From the NCBI GenBank assembly GCA_051277445.1, contig JBNMQC010000067.1:1-12042 (forward strand): 12,042 nucleotides of DNA. The letters are read 5' to 3'. The DNA comes from Bermanella sp051277445. GTDB taxonomy: Bacteria; Pseudomonadota; Gammaproteobacteria; Pseudomonadales; Oceanobacteraceae. Every line of letters starts with the position of its first letter. The first letter of the stretch is position 1. A program made the translations under genes and the position numbers. Below the pieces are notes generated by a model. The model made no database searches, had not been told where the DNA came from, and saw only the letters and a list, made by a program, of their open reading frames with translations. Below, piece by piece: positions 6,548-12,042 of this stretch.

Positions 6548-6853
6548 TTATAGGTCTGCGCCAAGCAAGGTCAAAAAGCGCTGAATATTGGCTTCATCTC
6601 TTTGGTAATAGGTCCAAGCGCCAATGCGGTTGGATTTAACCAGCCCGGCACGCTGAAGGGCCGATAAATAAACCGAAACAGTCGATTGAGAGAGCCCTGC
6701 TTTCTCTTGGATGATGCTTACGCAGACCCCTTCTTTATCGGCATCGACCAGTTGCTGCGCTACATCAAAGTGCACCTTGGGGTTTTTTAGCCAGCGCACA
6801 ATCTCCATGCGAACAGGGTTTCCAAGTGCTTTGATGACTTCGTTAAGATCCAT
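6548..6853 (-). CDS. ArsR/SmtB-family winged-helix transcriptional regulator
   Basis: Encodes 101 residues, the normal length for a dimeric ArsR-family repressor. The N-terminal Leu-Gly-Asn-Pro-Val-Arg stretch (10-15) is typical, and the recognition helix is Leu-Ser-Gln-Ser-Thr-Val-Ser-Val-Tyr-Leu (54-63), followed by a winged segment ending in Tyr-Tyr-Gln-Arg. The usual ArsR metal site (Cys-Val-Cys) is absent: only C44 is present, in Gly-Val-Cys-Val. A metal-thiolate sensor is therefore unlikely, and a small-molecule or single-cysteine redox signal is more plausible. The frame extends to an ATG at 6937 with a good AAAGGTGA before it. However, a TTGTCA/TTAAAT promoter and an operator-like element lie inside that extension, so I prefer 6853 even though its Shine-Dalgarno is poor. 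Its likely targets are its own gene and the adjacent dehydrogenase operon. Confidence 0.87.
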   Translation of the reverse strand: MDLNEVIKALGNPVRMEIVRWLKNPKVHFDVAQQLVDADKEGVCVSIIQEKAGLSQSTVSVYLSALQRAGLVKSNRIGAWTYYQRDEANIQRFLTLLGADL

Positions 6854-6867
6854 GGTTGTCGACTTAT

Positions 6868-6887
6868 CATATTTATAATTCTCGATA
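6868..6887 (-). promoter_or_regulatory. Probable autoregulatory ArsR-family operator
   Basis: The minus-strand sequence 6887-6868 begins TATCGA, ends in TATAAATATG, and matches 16 of 20 bases with the element before the dehydrogenase gene, in the same orientation. It lies directly downstream of the predicted arsR -10 box, around the expected transcription start. Confidence 0.55.
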
Positions 6888-6892
6888 TTACG

Positions 6893-6920
6893 ATTTAAGT
6901 GCAGATCTGTCGAGTGACAA
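6893..6920 (-). promoter_or_regulatory. Predicted sigma-70 promoter of arsR
   Basis: TTGTCA (6920-6915, five of six bases) and TTAAAT (6898-6893, four of six) are spaced by 16 bases. Transcription would start near 6886, giving a leader of about 33 nt to the ATG at 6853. This supports the shorter ArsR start. Confidence 0.5.
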
Positions 6921-6961
6921 AAGAAGAAACGTATCATTCATCACCTTTATCATCATGAATG

Positions 6962-6998
6962 CCTGCCAGTAAAGAGCACGCGTGTGTTCACTGGCAGG
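6962..6998 (-). terminator. Hairpin after ccoG, without U-tract
   Basis: CCTGCCAGT (6962-6970) and ACTGGCAGG (6990-6998) form a perfect 9-bp stem around a 19-nt loop, 11 bases after the ccoG stop. The loop contains the small palindrome CACGCGTG. No T-run follows on either strand, so it may act as a 3' mRNA stabiliser or a Rho-assisted end rather than an intrinsic terminator. Confidence 0.5.
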
Positions 6999-7009
6999 GG
7001 TTGAGCTGG

Positions 7010-8425
7010 CTAAGGGGTGGATGGGGCGAAGAAGGTACCTTGCAGAGTTTCTTGAACTTGACCGTTTTGTTGGATGGCCACTTCAATGGCTTGTTTGCCT
7101 TTAATTGGGCAATCCACTTGGCAGGACACGGTCAGTGCTAAGCTGGCTTTTTGCCCGGCAATTAAATGCAATTCGTTGATCCCAGAAATAAATAAACCAG
7201 GATGGTGTATTTCGGCCTGAAATACCGCGAGCTGTGCTGTTTTATTTTGAATGCTCAGTGTGAAAGCGTTGCTGATGTTTAGTTCATCGTAAAAATACAA
7301 CTGGCCACGATCGCGACTCAAATGTAACTCATACTCTTCTTTTGTGAAAATGTGAACGCAAAACAATGAAACAGAGATGATCAGTGCCATTAAATATCCC
7401 CACAGGCGAGGCCTTTGTTTTGGGAGCCAATTGTTAGCGCTGTGCTGTTGAGTGCTTGTAGGGCTGTTTGGTGCAGACTCGTCACTGAAACGAATGAGCC
7501 CCGATGGAAGGTTTAAGCTTTCCATGATGTTGTCGCACGCATCGATGCACGCACCGCAGTCAATGCAGGCATATTGCAAACCTTGGCGAATATCAATGCC
7601 CACAGGACACACCTGAACACATAATTGGCAGTCCACGCAGTCGCCGTGTTTATTGTTTGTTGACATGTTTTTTTTGTGTTTACGAGGCTCGCCGCGTGCG
7701 CTGTCATAGCTGACTTTCAATGTCTTTTTATCCACCATGACGGATTGAAAGCGCGCATACGGGCACATATGTAAACATACTTGTTCACGAAGCCAGCCCG
7801 CGTTGATGTAAGTGAGAAGTGAAAAGAATGTCAGCCAAAAAATCACTTCATGATTGGCTGATGCGGTGGTGACCTGTTGGAATAGACCTGTGCCGGTTTC
7901 AAAATAAGCAACAAATGTAAAACCTGTGATAAACGCCATCAAAAGCCACAGAGCATGCTTGATGATTAATCGTAACCAGTTGCGTTGCAGGATGGGTTTT
8001 TGCTTTTCTTTTAATCGTTTATTGCGTGAGCCTTGGGTTTTTTCTTCCACCCATGTGAACATCATGCTCCAAACCGTTTGTGGGCAACTAAAGCCACACC
8101 AAATACGTCCAGCAATATTCGCTGCAATAAATAATGCAAACGCGCTGCCCATGGCGAGCCAGGTGAGCATCAATAAATCGTCTGGCCAAAAAGTGAGCCC
8201 GAATAAATGCAGTACATGCTGATCAAGATCCATCCAAAGTACAGGTGCGTTATTAATTGTCACCCAGGGTGCCAGCAGAAACATGAGAATCAGAGGCCCG
8301 CTACTTAGGCGCCTGATAAGCTGGTAGCGGCCCTTTGCAAGGCGTACGGCTTGATTGTGAACGGTGGCATCCACAATAGGGCGGTCTAGTTCGTCCACTT
8401 GTGTGGTTGGAATGAGCTGGGACAT
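7010..8425 (-). CDS. ccoG: Cytochrome c oxidase accessory protein CcoG (FixG/RdxA family)
   Basis: Encodes 471 residues, the usual CcoG length. CcoG is an inner-membrane iron-sulfur protein that reduces Cu(II) to Cu(I) and supports copper supply to cbb3-type cytochrome oxidase. Hydrophobic segments lie near 43-58, 83-105, 157-177, 194-210 and 341-359. Trp-Cys-Gly-Phe-Ser-Cys gives C110 and C114, and Cys-Leu-His-Met-Cys gives C217 and C221. Two ferredoxin-type [4Fe-4S] motifs follow: C263, C266, C269, C273 and C287, C290, C293, C297. The C-terminal 110 residues form the Ig-like FixG domain. An in-frame ATG lies five codons upstream at 8440; I prefer 8425 because GAG precedes it at suitable spacing. 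The usual partners ccoNOPQ and ccoHIS are not here. A sigma-54 promoter precedes it. Confidence 0.95.
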   Translation of the reverse strand: MSQLIPTTQVDELDRPIVDATVHNQAVRLAKGRYQLIRRLSSGPLILMFLLAPWVTINNAPVLWMDLDQHVLHLFGLTFWPDDLLMLTWLAMGSAFALFIAANIAGRIWCGFSCPQTVWSMMFTWVEEKTQGSRNKRLKEKQKPILQRNWLRLIIKHALWLLMAFITGFTFVAYFETGTGLFQQVTTASANHEVIFWLTFFSLLTYINAGWLREQVCLHMCPYARFQSVMVDKKTLKVSYDSARGEPRKHKKNMSTNNKHGDCVDCQLCVQVCPVGIDIRQGLQYACIDCGACIDACDNIMESLNLPSGLIRFSDESAPNSPTSTQQHSANNWLPKQRPRLWGYLMALIISVSLFCVHIFTKEEYELHLSRDRGQLYFYDELNISNAFTLSIQNKTAQLAVFQAEIHHPGLFISGINELHLIAGQKASLALTVSCQVDCPIKGKQAIEVAIQQNGQVQETLQGTFFAPSTP

Positions 8426-8467
8426 ACTGCGTTTTCTCATTAAAAGGGTTTATTCTGTTAGCCCTAT

Positions 8468-8484
8468 AGCAAGGTGTGTTCCAG
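8468..8484 (-). promoter_or_regulatory. Sigma-54 (-24/-12) promoter of ccoG
   Basis: On the minus strand the sequence reads CTGGAACACACCTTGCT (8484-8468). The essential GG and GC are separated by exactly ten bases, and ten of the twelve non-N positions after the leading pyrimidine match TGGCACG-N4-TTGCW. Transcription would start near 8457, giving a leader of about 17 to 32 nt to ccoG. A sigma-54 activator gene ends about 75 bases upstream. Confidence 0.75.
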
Positions 8485-8534
8485 TGACTAAGCCCTTATT
8501 CCATGGGGGGCTGAGCAGGTTATCTTGGAGAAAA

Positions 8535-8561
8535 CGTGATATATAGTCGCGAAATATCGCT
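8535..8561 (-). promoter_or_regulatory. Candidate upstream activator site for the ccoG sigma-54 promoter
   Basis: An imperfect inverted repeat with one arm CGTGATATATAG (8535-8546, plus strand) and the other AGCGATATTTCGCG (8561-8548, minus strand); eight of eleven core bases agree between arms. It ends 50 bases before the -24 box and is centred about 90 to 100 bases before the predicted transcription start, where sigma-54 activators usually bind. It overlaps the activator gene's stop codon. A similar sequence occurs at 10046-10060. Confidence 0.5.
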
Positions 8562-10005
8562 ATTTGTTGTTTATCCCTCGTTTTTTCATACGCGAGCGCA
8601 ATGTACTGTCGGGAAGCTCTAAAAGCTCAGCCGCGCCGCCTTGACCTGAGACCTTGCCATTGCAGTAGCGCAGAGCATATTGGATGTGTTGTGTTTCGGC
8701 TTCTTGTAAAGAGCAGGGCTTGTCTAAATGGCGTTTATGTTGTGCGTGGGAGCCTTCAATGTGCGCCATGGTTGCCAGATGAAACAGGCCGGTTTGATGC
8801 ACGATGGCACTGTGTTCAACCCAGTTTTGTAATTCTCGAATGTTCCCCGGCCAATCATAATGACTGACCCACTTTAATGAGGGAGTATGGATGCCTTTGA
8901 AGGGCTTGTTCATGTTTCTGCAAGCCTTTAGGGCAAAGCCATTTACCAGTAAAGGGATGTCGGATTTTCGTTCTCTGAGTGATGGCACATTGATCGCAAA
9001 TACATTTAAGCGGTAATACAGGTCCATTCGAAATAGACCCTGATCCACGGCCTGTTTTAAATTCTTATTGCTGGCGGCAATGATGCGTACTTTGACTTTA
9101 ATGGTTTGCGTGCCCCCTACGCGCTCAAATTCACCTTCTTGTAATACTCGGAGTAATTTAACTTGAGCATCCATGGGTAATTCGCTGACTTCATCTAAGA
9201 ATAACGTGCCGTTGTGAGCAAGCTCAAATCGACCAATGCGCCGCTGAATCGCCCCTGTAAATGCGCCTTTTTCATGACCAAATAACTCGCTGTCGACCAG
9301 CCCCTGAGGGATAGCACCACAGTTGAGCTTAACCATGGCGTGTTTGCTGTTTTGACTTTGCTCATGAATGGCTCGGGCGACTAATTCTTTGCCGGTTCCG
9401 CTTTCACCAAAGATTAAAATGTTCGCCTGAGTGGGGGCGGCTAAGGCAATTTGCTCTTTAAGATGGTTGACCGGATCGCTTTGGCCGATGATTTCACTTT
9501 GAAATGTCGAGTCGATCTCTTCTTGTAAATAATGATTTTCAGCCTGCAGTTTCTCTTTTAGAAACCGGTTTTCAGTTAGCGCGTGCTTAAGGCTCTCTTC
9601 TGTCCGCTTACGTTCACTGATGTTTTTGAAAACGACCACGGCACCATGAATCTTGTTTTCAAAAATAATGGGTGTGGCGCTGTATTCCACAGAGAAAAAT
9701 GAGCCGTCTTTTCGCCAAAACACCTCACTTTCTTTTGAGCGAGTGATGCCATCACGCAAACACTGGTAAATAGGGCAATCACAATGGGGGTAGTGGGAGC
9801 CATCGGCGTGACTATGGTGGTGAAAACCATGGATATTTTTGCCAATTAGATCGTCACCTTGCCAGCCGGTGAGTTTTTCGGCAGCCGGATTGACAAAGGT
9901 AGCCAGCCCATTAGCATCTAATCCATATACACCTTCAGACATGGATTCTAAAATGAGCTGATACCGCTCTATCAGGGACTCAGTATTGATAGGGTGTGAT
10001 GACAT
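8560..10005 (-). CDS. Sigma-54-dependent transcriptional activator with PAS sensor domain
   Basis: Encodes 481 residues. A PAS domain (about 12-130) is followed by a coiled linker (130-168), a sigma-54 AAA+ domain (170-400) and a Fis-type helix-turn-helix (436-478). AAA+ marks are Walker A Gly-Glu-Ser-Gly-Thr-Gly-Lys (200-206), the sigma-54 contact loop Gly-Ala-Phe-Thr-Gly-Ala (247-252), Walker B Leu-Phe-Leu-Asp-Glu-Val (268-273), the arginine region at R326/R332, and Trp-Pro-Gly-Asn-Ile-Arg-Glu-Leu (385-392). All look intact, so it should remodel sigma-54 polymerase by ATP hydrolysis. The PAS loop at 59-82 is unusually rich in His (seven) and Cys (C75, C77, C82), which hints at a metal, heme or redox signal. 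There is no response-regulator receiver domain. It lies just upstream of the sigma-54 promoter of ccoG and divergent from the DyP gene, both likely targets. Confidence 0.93.
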   Translation of the reverse strand: MSSHPINTESLIERYQLILESMSEGVYGLDANGLATFVNPAAEKLTGWQGDDLIGKNIHGFHHHSHADGSHYPHCDCPIYQCLRDGITRSKESEVFWRKDGSFFSVEYSATPIIFENKIHGAVVVFKNISERKRTEESLKHALTENRFLKEKLQAENHYLQEEIDSTFQSEIIGQSDPVNHLKEQIALAAPTQANILIFGESGTGKELVARAIHEQSQNSKHAMVKLNCGAIPQGLVDSELFGHEKGAFTGAIQRRIGRFELAHNGTLFLDEVSELPMDAQVKLLRVLQEGEFERVGGTQTIKVKVRIIAASNKNLKQAVDQGLFRMDLYYRLNVFAINVPSLRERKSDIPLLVNGFALKACRNMNKPFKGIHTPSLKWVSHYDWPGNIRELQNWVEHSAIVHQTGLFHLATMAHIEGSHAQHKRHLDKPCSLQEAETQHIQYALRYCNGKVSGQGGAAELLELPDSTLRSRMKKRGINNK

Positions 10006-10045
10006 GGCGCTTAATATTAATTAAAAAAGCAATCTTAGTGTAAAT

Positions 10046-10060
10046 CGTGATATTTAGCGA
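10046..10060 (+). promoter_or_regulatory. Candidate activator site upstream of the DyP gene
   Basis: CGTGATATTTAGCGA matches 12 of 15 bases with the minus-strand sequence AGCGATATTTCGCGA (8561-8547) upstream of ccoG. Relative to its gene it has the same orientation. It lies 60 bases before the imperfect -24/-12 sequence at 10121, compared with about 62 bases for the corresponding arm before ccoG. Confidence 0.4.
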
Positions 10061-10120
10061 ATTGGGTCTTGTACACGTTTTTAGAAGTAGCATCAGATAA
10101 TCGGTTGGATAGGGTTACAA

Positions 10121-10136
10121 TGGGCTGATTTTGCAT
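10121..10136 (+). promoter_or_regulatory. Imperfect sigma-54-like sequence before the DyP gene
   Basis: TGGGCTGATTTTGCAT resembles TGGCACG-N4-TTGCW, but the GG and GC are nine bases apart rather than ten, and this spacing is normally strict. It is retained because of its position relative to the shared upstream motif. A weak sigma-70 alternative, TTACAA (10115-10120) with TATTGT (10137-10142), overlaps it. Confidence 0.25.
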
Positions 10137-10182
10137 TATTGTCGTATCTATATAGGTGAATTTGACAACGGTTTAAGGGTTA

Positions 10183-11067
10183 ATGATGGATTTAAGTATT
10201 GTACAGAATGGTATTTTTGACGATGTTCCTAAGCATGCGCGATTTTTGTTTTTGAATCTTCGCCATGAAGCAAGCGCAGAAGAGGTGAGGGATTCCCTAA
10301 CTGCGTTGTGTGCGCAGGTTGATGGTGTGTCTGTGGTGCTTGGGTTGGGCGATGCCACCTTAAATGCGTTGAATGTAGAGCATCTAGAGTCACTTCATTT
10401 TCCAAGTTATGACACTCGTGGTGTTCAGGTGCCTTCGACCCCTGCGGCGCTTTGGTTGTGGTTGCGCGGAGAGGATTTGGGCGAAATGACTTTAAAAGCG
10501 CAAGCTCTGTTAAGTGCTTTGAAACCGGTTTATGAGCTGGCTGATCATATTGATGCGTTTAAGTATAAAGATGGCCATGATCTAACGGGTTATGAGGATG
10601 GCACTGAAAACCCCGACGGTGAAGAAGCCTTTACCGCGGCGTTTAGCGAGCAGCCAGTCGGTGCTTCTTATGTGGCGGTTCAGCAATGGCAGCATGACTT
10701 AGCCCATTTCAAATCAAAAAATCAAACTGAGCAGGATCATGTCATTGGACGCAGCTTGGAAACCAACGAAGAGCTTGATGATGCGCCAGAGTCGGCTCAT
10801 GTGAAGCGAACGGAGCAAGAGGCGTTTGATCCGCAGACATTTTTGTTGCGTCGATCCATGGCCTATGGTGAAGGCGCCGATGCAGGCTTGGTGTTTCAGG
10901 CGTTTGCCTTTAGCCCTGAATCATACTCGCGTATTTTGGCGAAAATGGTGGGTGAAGAAGATGGTATTGTGGATGGCTTATTTAGCTTTACGCGCCCAAA
11001 AACCGGAGCGTTTTTCTGGTGCCCACCAATGAAAGATGGCCAGCCAGATTTGTCATCTATCTTGTAG
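10183..11067 (+). CDS. DyP-type heme peroxidase, YfeX-like
   Basis: Encodes 294 residues, close to E. coli YfeX (about 299). DyP peroxidases bind heme b and use hydrogen peroxide to oxidise dyes, porphyrinogens and other donors. The signature Gly-Tyr-Glu-Asp-Gly-Thr-Glu-Asn-Pro (136-144) contains the distal aspartate D139. H206 in Ala-His-Val-Lys-Arg-Thr is the likely proximal heme ligand, and R223 in Leu-Leu-Arg-Arg-Ser-Met the distal arginine. There is no signal peptide or Tat motif, so it is cytosolic, and no C-terminal tail suggesting encapsulin cargo is evident. Two adjacent ATGs (10183 and 10186) are possible; AAGG at 10175 fits the second slightly better. It is a single-gene unit ended by a strong terminator and divergent from the sigma-54 activator. 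The physiological substrate is unknown. Confidence 0.93.
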   Translation: MMDLSIVQNGIFDDVPKHARFLFLNLRHEASAEEVRDSLTALCAQVDGVSVVLGLGDATLNALNVEHLESLHFPSYDTRGVQVPSTPAALWLWLRGEDLGEMTLKAQALLSALKPVYELADHIDAFKYKDGHDLTGYEDGTENPDGEEAFTAAFSEQPVGASYVAVQQWQHDLAHFKSKNQTEQDHVIGRSLETNEELDDAPESAHVKRTEQEAFDPQTFLLRRSMAYGEGADAGLVFQAFAFSPESYSRILAKMVGEEDGIVDGLFSFTRPKTGAFFWCPPMKDGQPDLSSIL

Positions 11068-11078
11068 GCTTCATTACA

Positions 11079-11116
11079 TAAAAAAACCGCTGCCAGTTAT
11101 GGTCAGCGGTTTTTTT
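11079..11116. terminator. Bidirectional terminator between the DyP gene and the membrane protein gene
   Basis: ACCGCTG (11086-11092) pairs with CAGCGGT (11104-11110), with an inner CCA/TGG extension. A T-run follows on the right and an A-run precedes on the left. It would end the DyP transcript from the left and the convergent small membrane protein transcript from the right. Confidence 0.9.
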
Positions 11117-11128
11117 AATGGGGACTAT

Positions 11129-11407
11129 TTATTTGTTGCCCCAAATTTTAGCAACGGCCCGTTCATTCCCTAACAAACCCACCACGAAGCCAACTAAGGC
11201 TACGCCAGAAAATATCACCACAGGAATCAGAAAACCGAAATCGTCTGAGTTCCAAGAGAACCCACAAATTGCCAGAATCAGCACGCTGAATAATACAGAG
11301 ACCACCAGTAAGATGGTACGCTGTGATGGCTTGTAAACATAAGGTTCATCGCCGGATTCGAATACATTCAATATTGGGGCGAATAGGGCTCTTAAGCTTG
11401 CTTTCAT
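11129..11407 (-). CDS. Small two-helix inner-membrane protein, conserved, function unknown
   Basis: Encodes 92 residues. An amphipathic N-terminus (1-15), then Phe-Glu-Ser-Gly-Asp-Glu-Pro-Tyr-Val-Tyr-Lys-Pro-Ser (16-28), precedes two hydrophobic helices near 31-50 and 57-79, and a short polar C-terminus ends at Trp-Gly-Asn-Lys. The Glu-Ser-Gly-Asp-Glu-Pro segment looks like one I recall from uncharacterised membrane proteins of Pseudomonas and relatives, but I cannot name a function. AGG six bases before the ATG at 11407 supports the start. It faces the DyP gene across a shared terminator and diverges from the LysR gene, sharing a 141-bp control region with it, so the LysR protein could regulate it. 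Confidence 0.82.
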   Translation of the reverse strand: MKASLRALFAPILNVFESGDEPYVYKPSQRTILLVVSVLFSVLILAICGFSWNSDDFGFLIPVVIFSGVALVGFVVGLLGNERAVAKIWGNK

Positions 11408-11471
11408 GGTCTGCCTGTTTGCTAAATAGAAGATTAAAGGCTCATTTTGCGTAAAAAAGCGTCATCACACA

Positions 11472-11497
11472 ATGCTTACTGACAATGAAGCATGCTT
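11472..11497. promoter_or_regulatory. Inverted repeat in the divergent LysR / membrane-protein control region
   Basis: ATGCTT (11472-11477) and AAGCAT (11488-11493) form an inverted repeat with a 10-base spacer, and the perfect palindrome AAGCATGCTT follows at 11488-11497. LysR-type proteins usually bind such interrupted dyads in the gap before their own gene, so this is a reasonable candidate binding site. It is about 52 bases before the LysR start. Confidence 0.4.
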
Positions 11498-11548
11498 ATG
11501 ATCTTATTAGTTATTTAAATAATAATAAATTACTTATAGATTTAGCTT

Positions 11549-12042
11549 ATGAATGTGACCGTCAAGCAACTGCGTATTTTTACTGAGGTGGCGCGCCAGC
11601 TGTCGTTTGCGGCGGCAGCCAGTCATTTGCATCTAAGTCAGCCCGCTGTTTCTCTGGCTATACAAAACTTAGAACAGCACATTGGGGGGCGGTTATTTGA
11701 CCGAACCACCCGTCATTTACAGCTGACGCCAGAAGGTCAATTGTTTTATCCAAAAGCGCAGCAGTTGCTTAATCAGTGGTCACAGGCGCTGGGTGATGTT
11801 AATAGCCTGTTTGCGCTTAAGCGCGGCAATTTAAGTCTGTCGGTGATGCCTTCATTCGCATCCAATGATTTGGCCGATATCGTTGCTAAATATCATCAGC
11901 AGTACCCCCATATTAATTTAGCCATTGATAATATTGTCATGGATCAAGCCATTGATAATGTTCGTCAAGGGCGCTGCGAGTTGGCAGTGATATTTGCGGG
12001 ACAAAATATGCAGGGGGTTCATTTTCAGCCCTTATTTAAAGA
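11549..12042 (+). CDS. LysR-family transcriptional regulator, 5' part only
   Basis: The frame is open from the ATG at 11549 to the window edge, giving 164 complete codons; a full LysR protein has about 300. The N-terminal winged helix-turn-helix is clear: Gln-Leu-Arg-Ile-Phe (7-11), Ser-Phe-Ala-Ala-Ala-Ala (19-24), recognition helix Leu-Ser-Gln-Pro-Ala-Val-Ser (29-35), Ile-Gln-Asn-Leu-Glu (38-42), then Leu-Phe-Asp-Arg-Thr. The effector domain begins near residue 90 and is cut off inside its first lobe, so the ligand cannot be guessed. No good Shine-Dalgarno precedes the ATG, but it fits the usual family start. It is divergent from the small membrane protein gene. Confidence 0.93.
   Translation, partial: MNVTVKQLRIFTEVARQLSFAAAASHLHLSQPAVSLAIQNLEQHIGGRLFDRTTRHLQLTPEGQLFYPKAQQLLNQWSQALGDVNSLFALKRGNLSLSVMPSFASNDLADIVAKYHQQYPHINLAIDNIVMDQAIDNVRQGRCELAVIFAGQNMQGVHFQPLFK

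Noticed and set aside
6854..6937. 28-residue N-terminal extension of the ArsR protein
   Set aside because: The upstream ATG has a good Shine-Dalgarno, so this is not certain. The segment is unlike ArsR proteins and contains a plausible promoter and the shared operator-like element.
8441..8559. FNR/ANR box search upstream of ccoG
   Set aside because: No TTGAT-N4-ATCAA-like sequence is present; the -24/-12 promoter explains the region better.
10183..11067. Encapsulin-linked DyP system
   Set aside because: No encapsulin shell gene is adjacent and the protein ends without an evident cargo-loading tail.
1..12042. CRISPR array, tRNA, rRNA, transposase or phage genes
   Set aside because: I looked for regular repeat-spacer patterns, tRNA-like cloverleaf ends and mobile-element enzymes and saw none; the only mobile signal is the integron cassette region.

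Overview
The window reads as a piece of chromosome from a marine-type gammaproteobacterium. The evidence is an AcnB aconitase, a CcoG/FixG protein, a sigma-54 activator, a YfeX-like DyP peroxidase, Shine-Dalgarno and sigma-70 type signals, and integron attC sites. I judge an Oceanospirillales-like host most likely, but the sequence does not fix the genus.

Left end (1-933): two AT-rich plus-strand genes for small secreted cysteine-containing proteins of unknown function. Each is followed by a site with attC architecture. The second gene fills a complete cassette of about 416 bp, and this looks like the distal end of an integron cassette array with its integrase outside the window. A bidirectional terminator (959-996) separates it from acnB, which converges from the right.

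Centre (1044-10005, all minus strand): acnB is 929 codons from its preferred start, longer than the 865-residue E. coli enzyme and Bacteroidetes-like in recalled sequence. A non-coding stretch of about 440 bp follows. Next is an operon of an aldehyde dehydrogenase and a 2-oxoglutarate/Fe(II) oxygenase with one base between them, preceded by an ArsR-type regulator gene with its own terminator. A 20-bp element (16/20 identical, same orientation) lies in both the arsR promoter and the dehydrogenase promoter, so the ArsR protein probably controls itself and the operon. Further right is a solitary ccoG (cupric reductase / cbb3 oxidase assembly factor), preceded by a well-formed -24/-12 sigma-54 promoter. 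The gene just upstream encodes a PAS-AAA+-Fis sigma-54 activator with a His/Cys-rich PAS loop.

Right end (10183-12042): divergent from the activator is a DyP-type heme peroxidase gene with a strong terminator, then a small two-helix membrane protein on the minus strand, then the 5' part of a LysR regulator gene running off the window. A motif seen about 60 bp before the ccoG sigma-54 promoter recurs upstream of the DyP gene at almost the same distance from an imperfect -24/-12 sequence. The activator may therefore serve both neighbours, linking copper/heme oxidase assembly with a heme peroxidase.

The three points most worth following are the integron cassettes, the ArsR element shared with the dehydrogenase/oxygenase operon, and the sigma-54 circuit around ccoG and the DyP gene.
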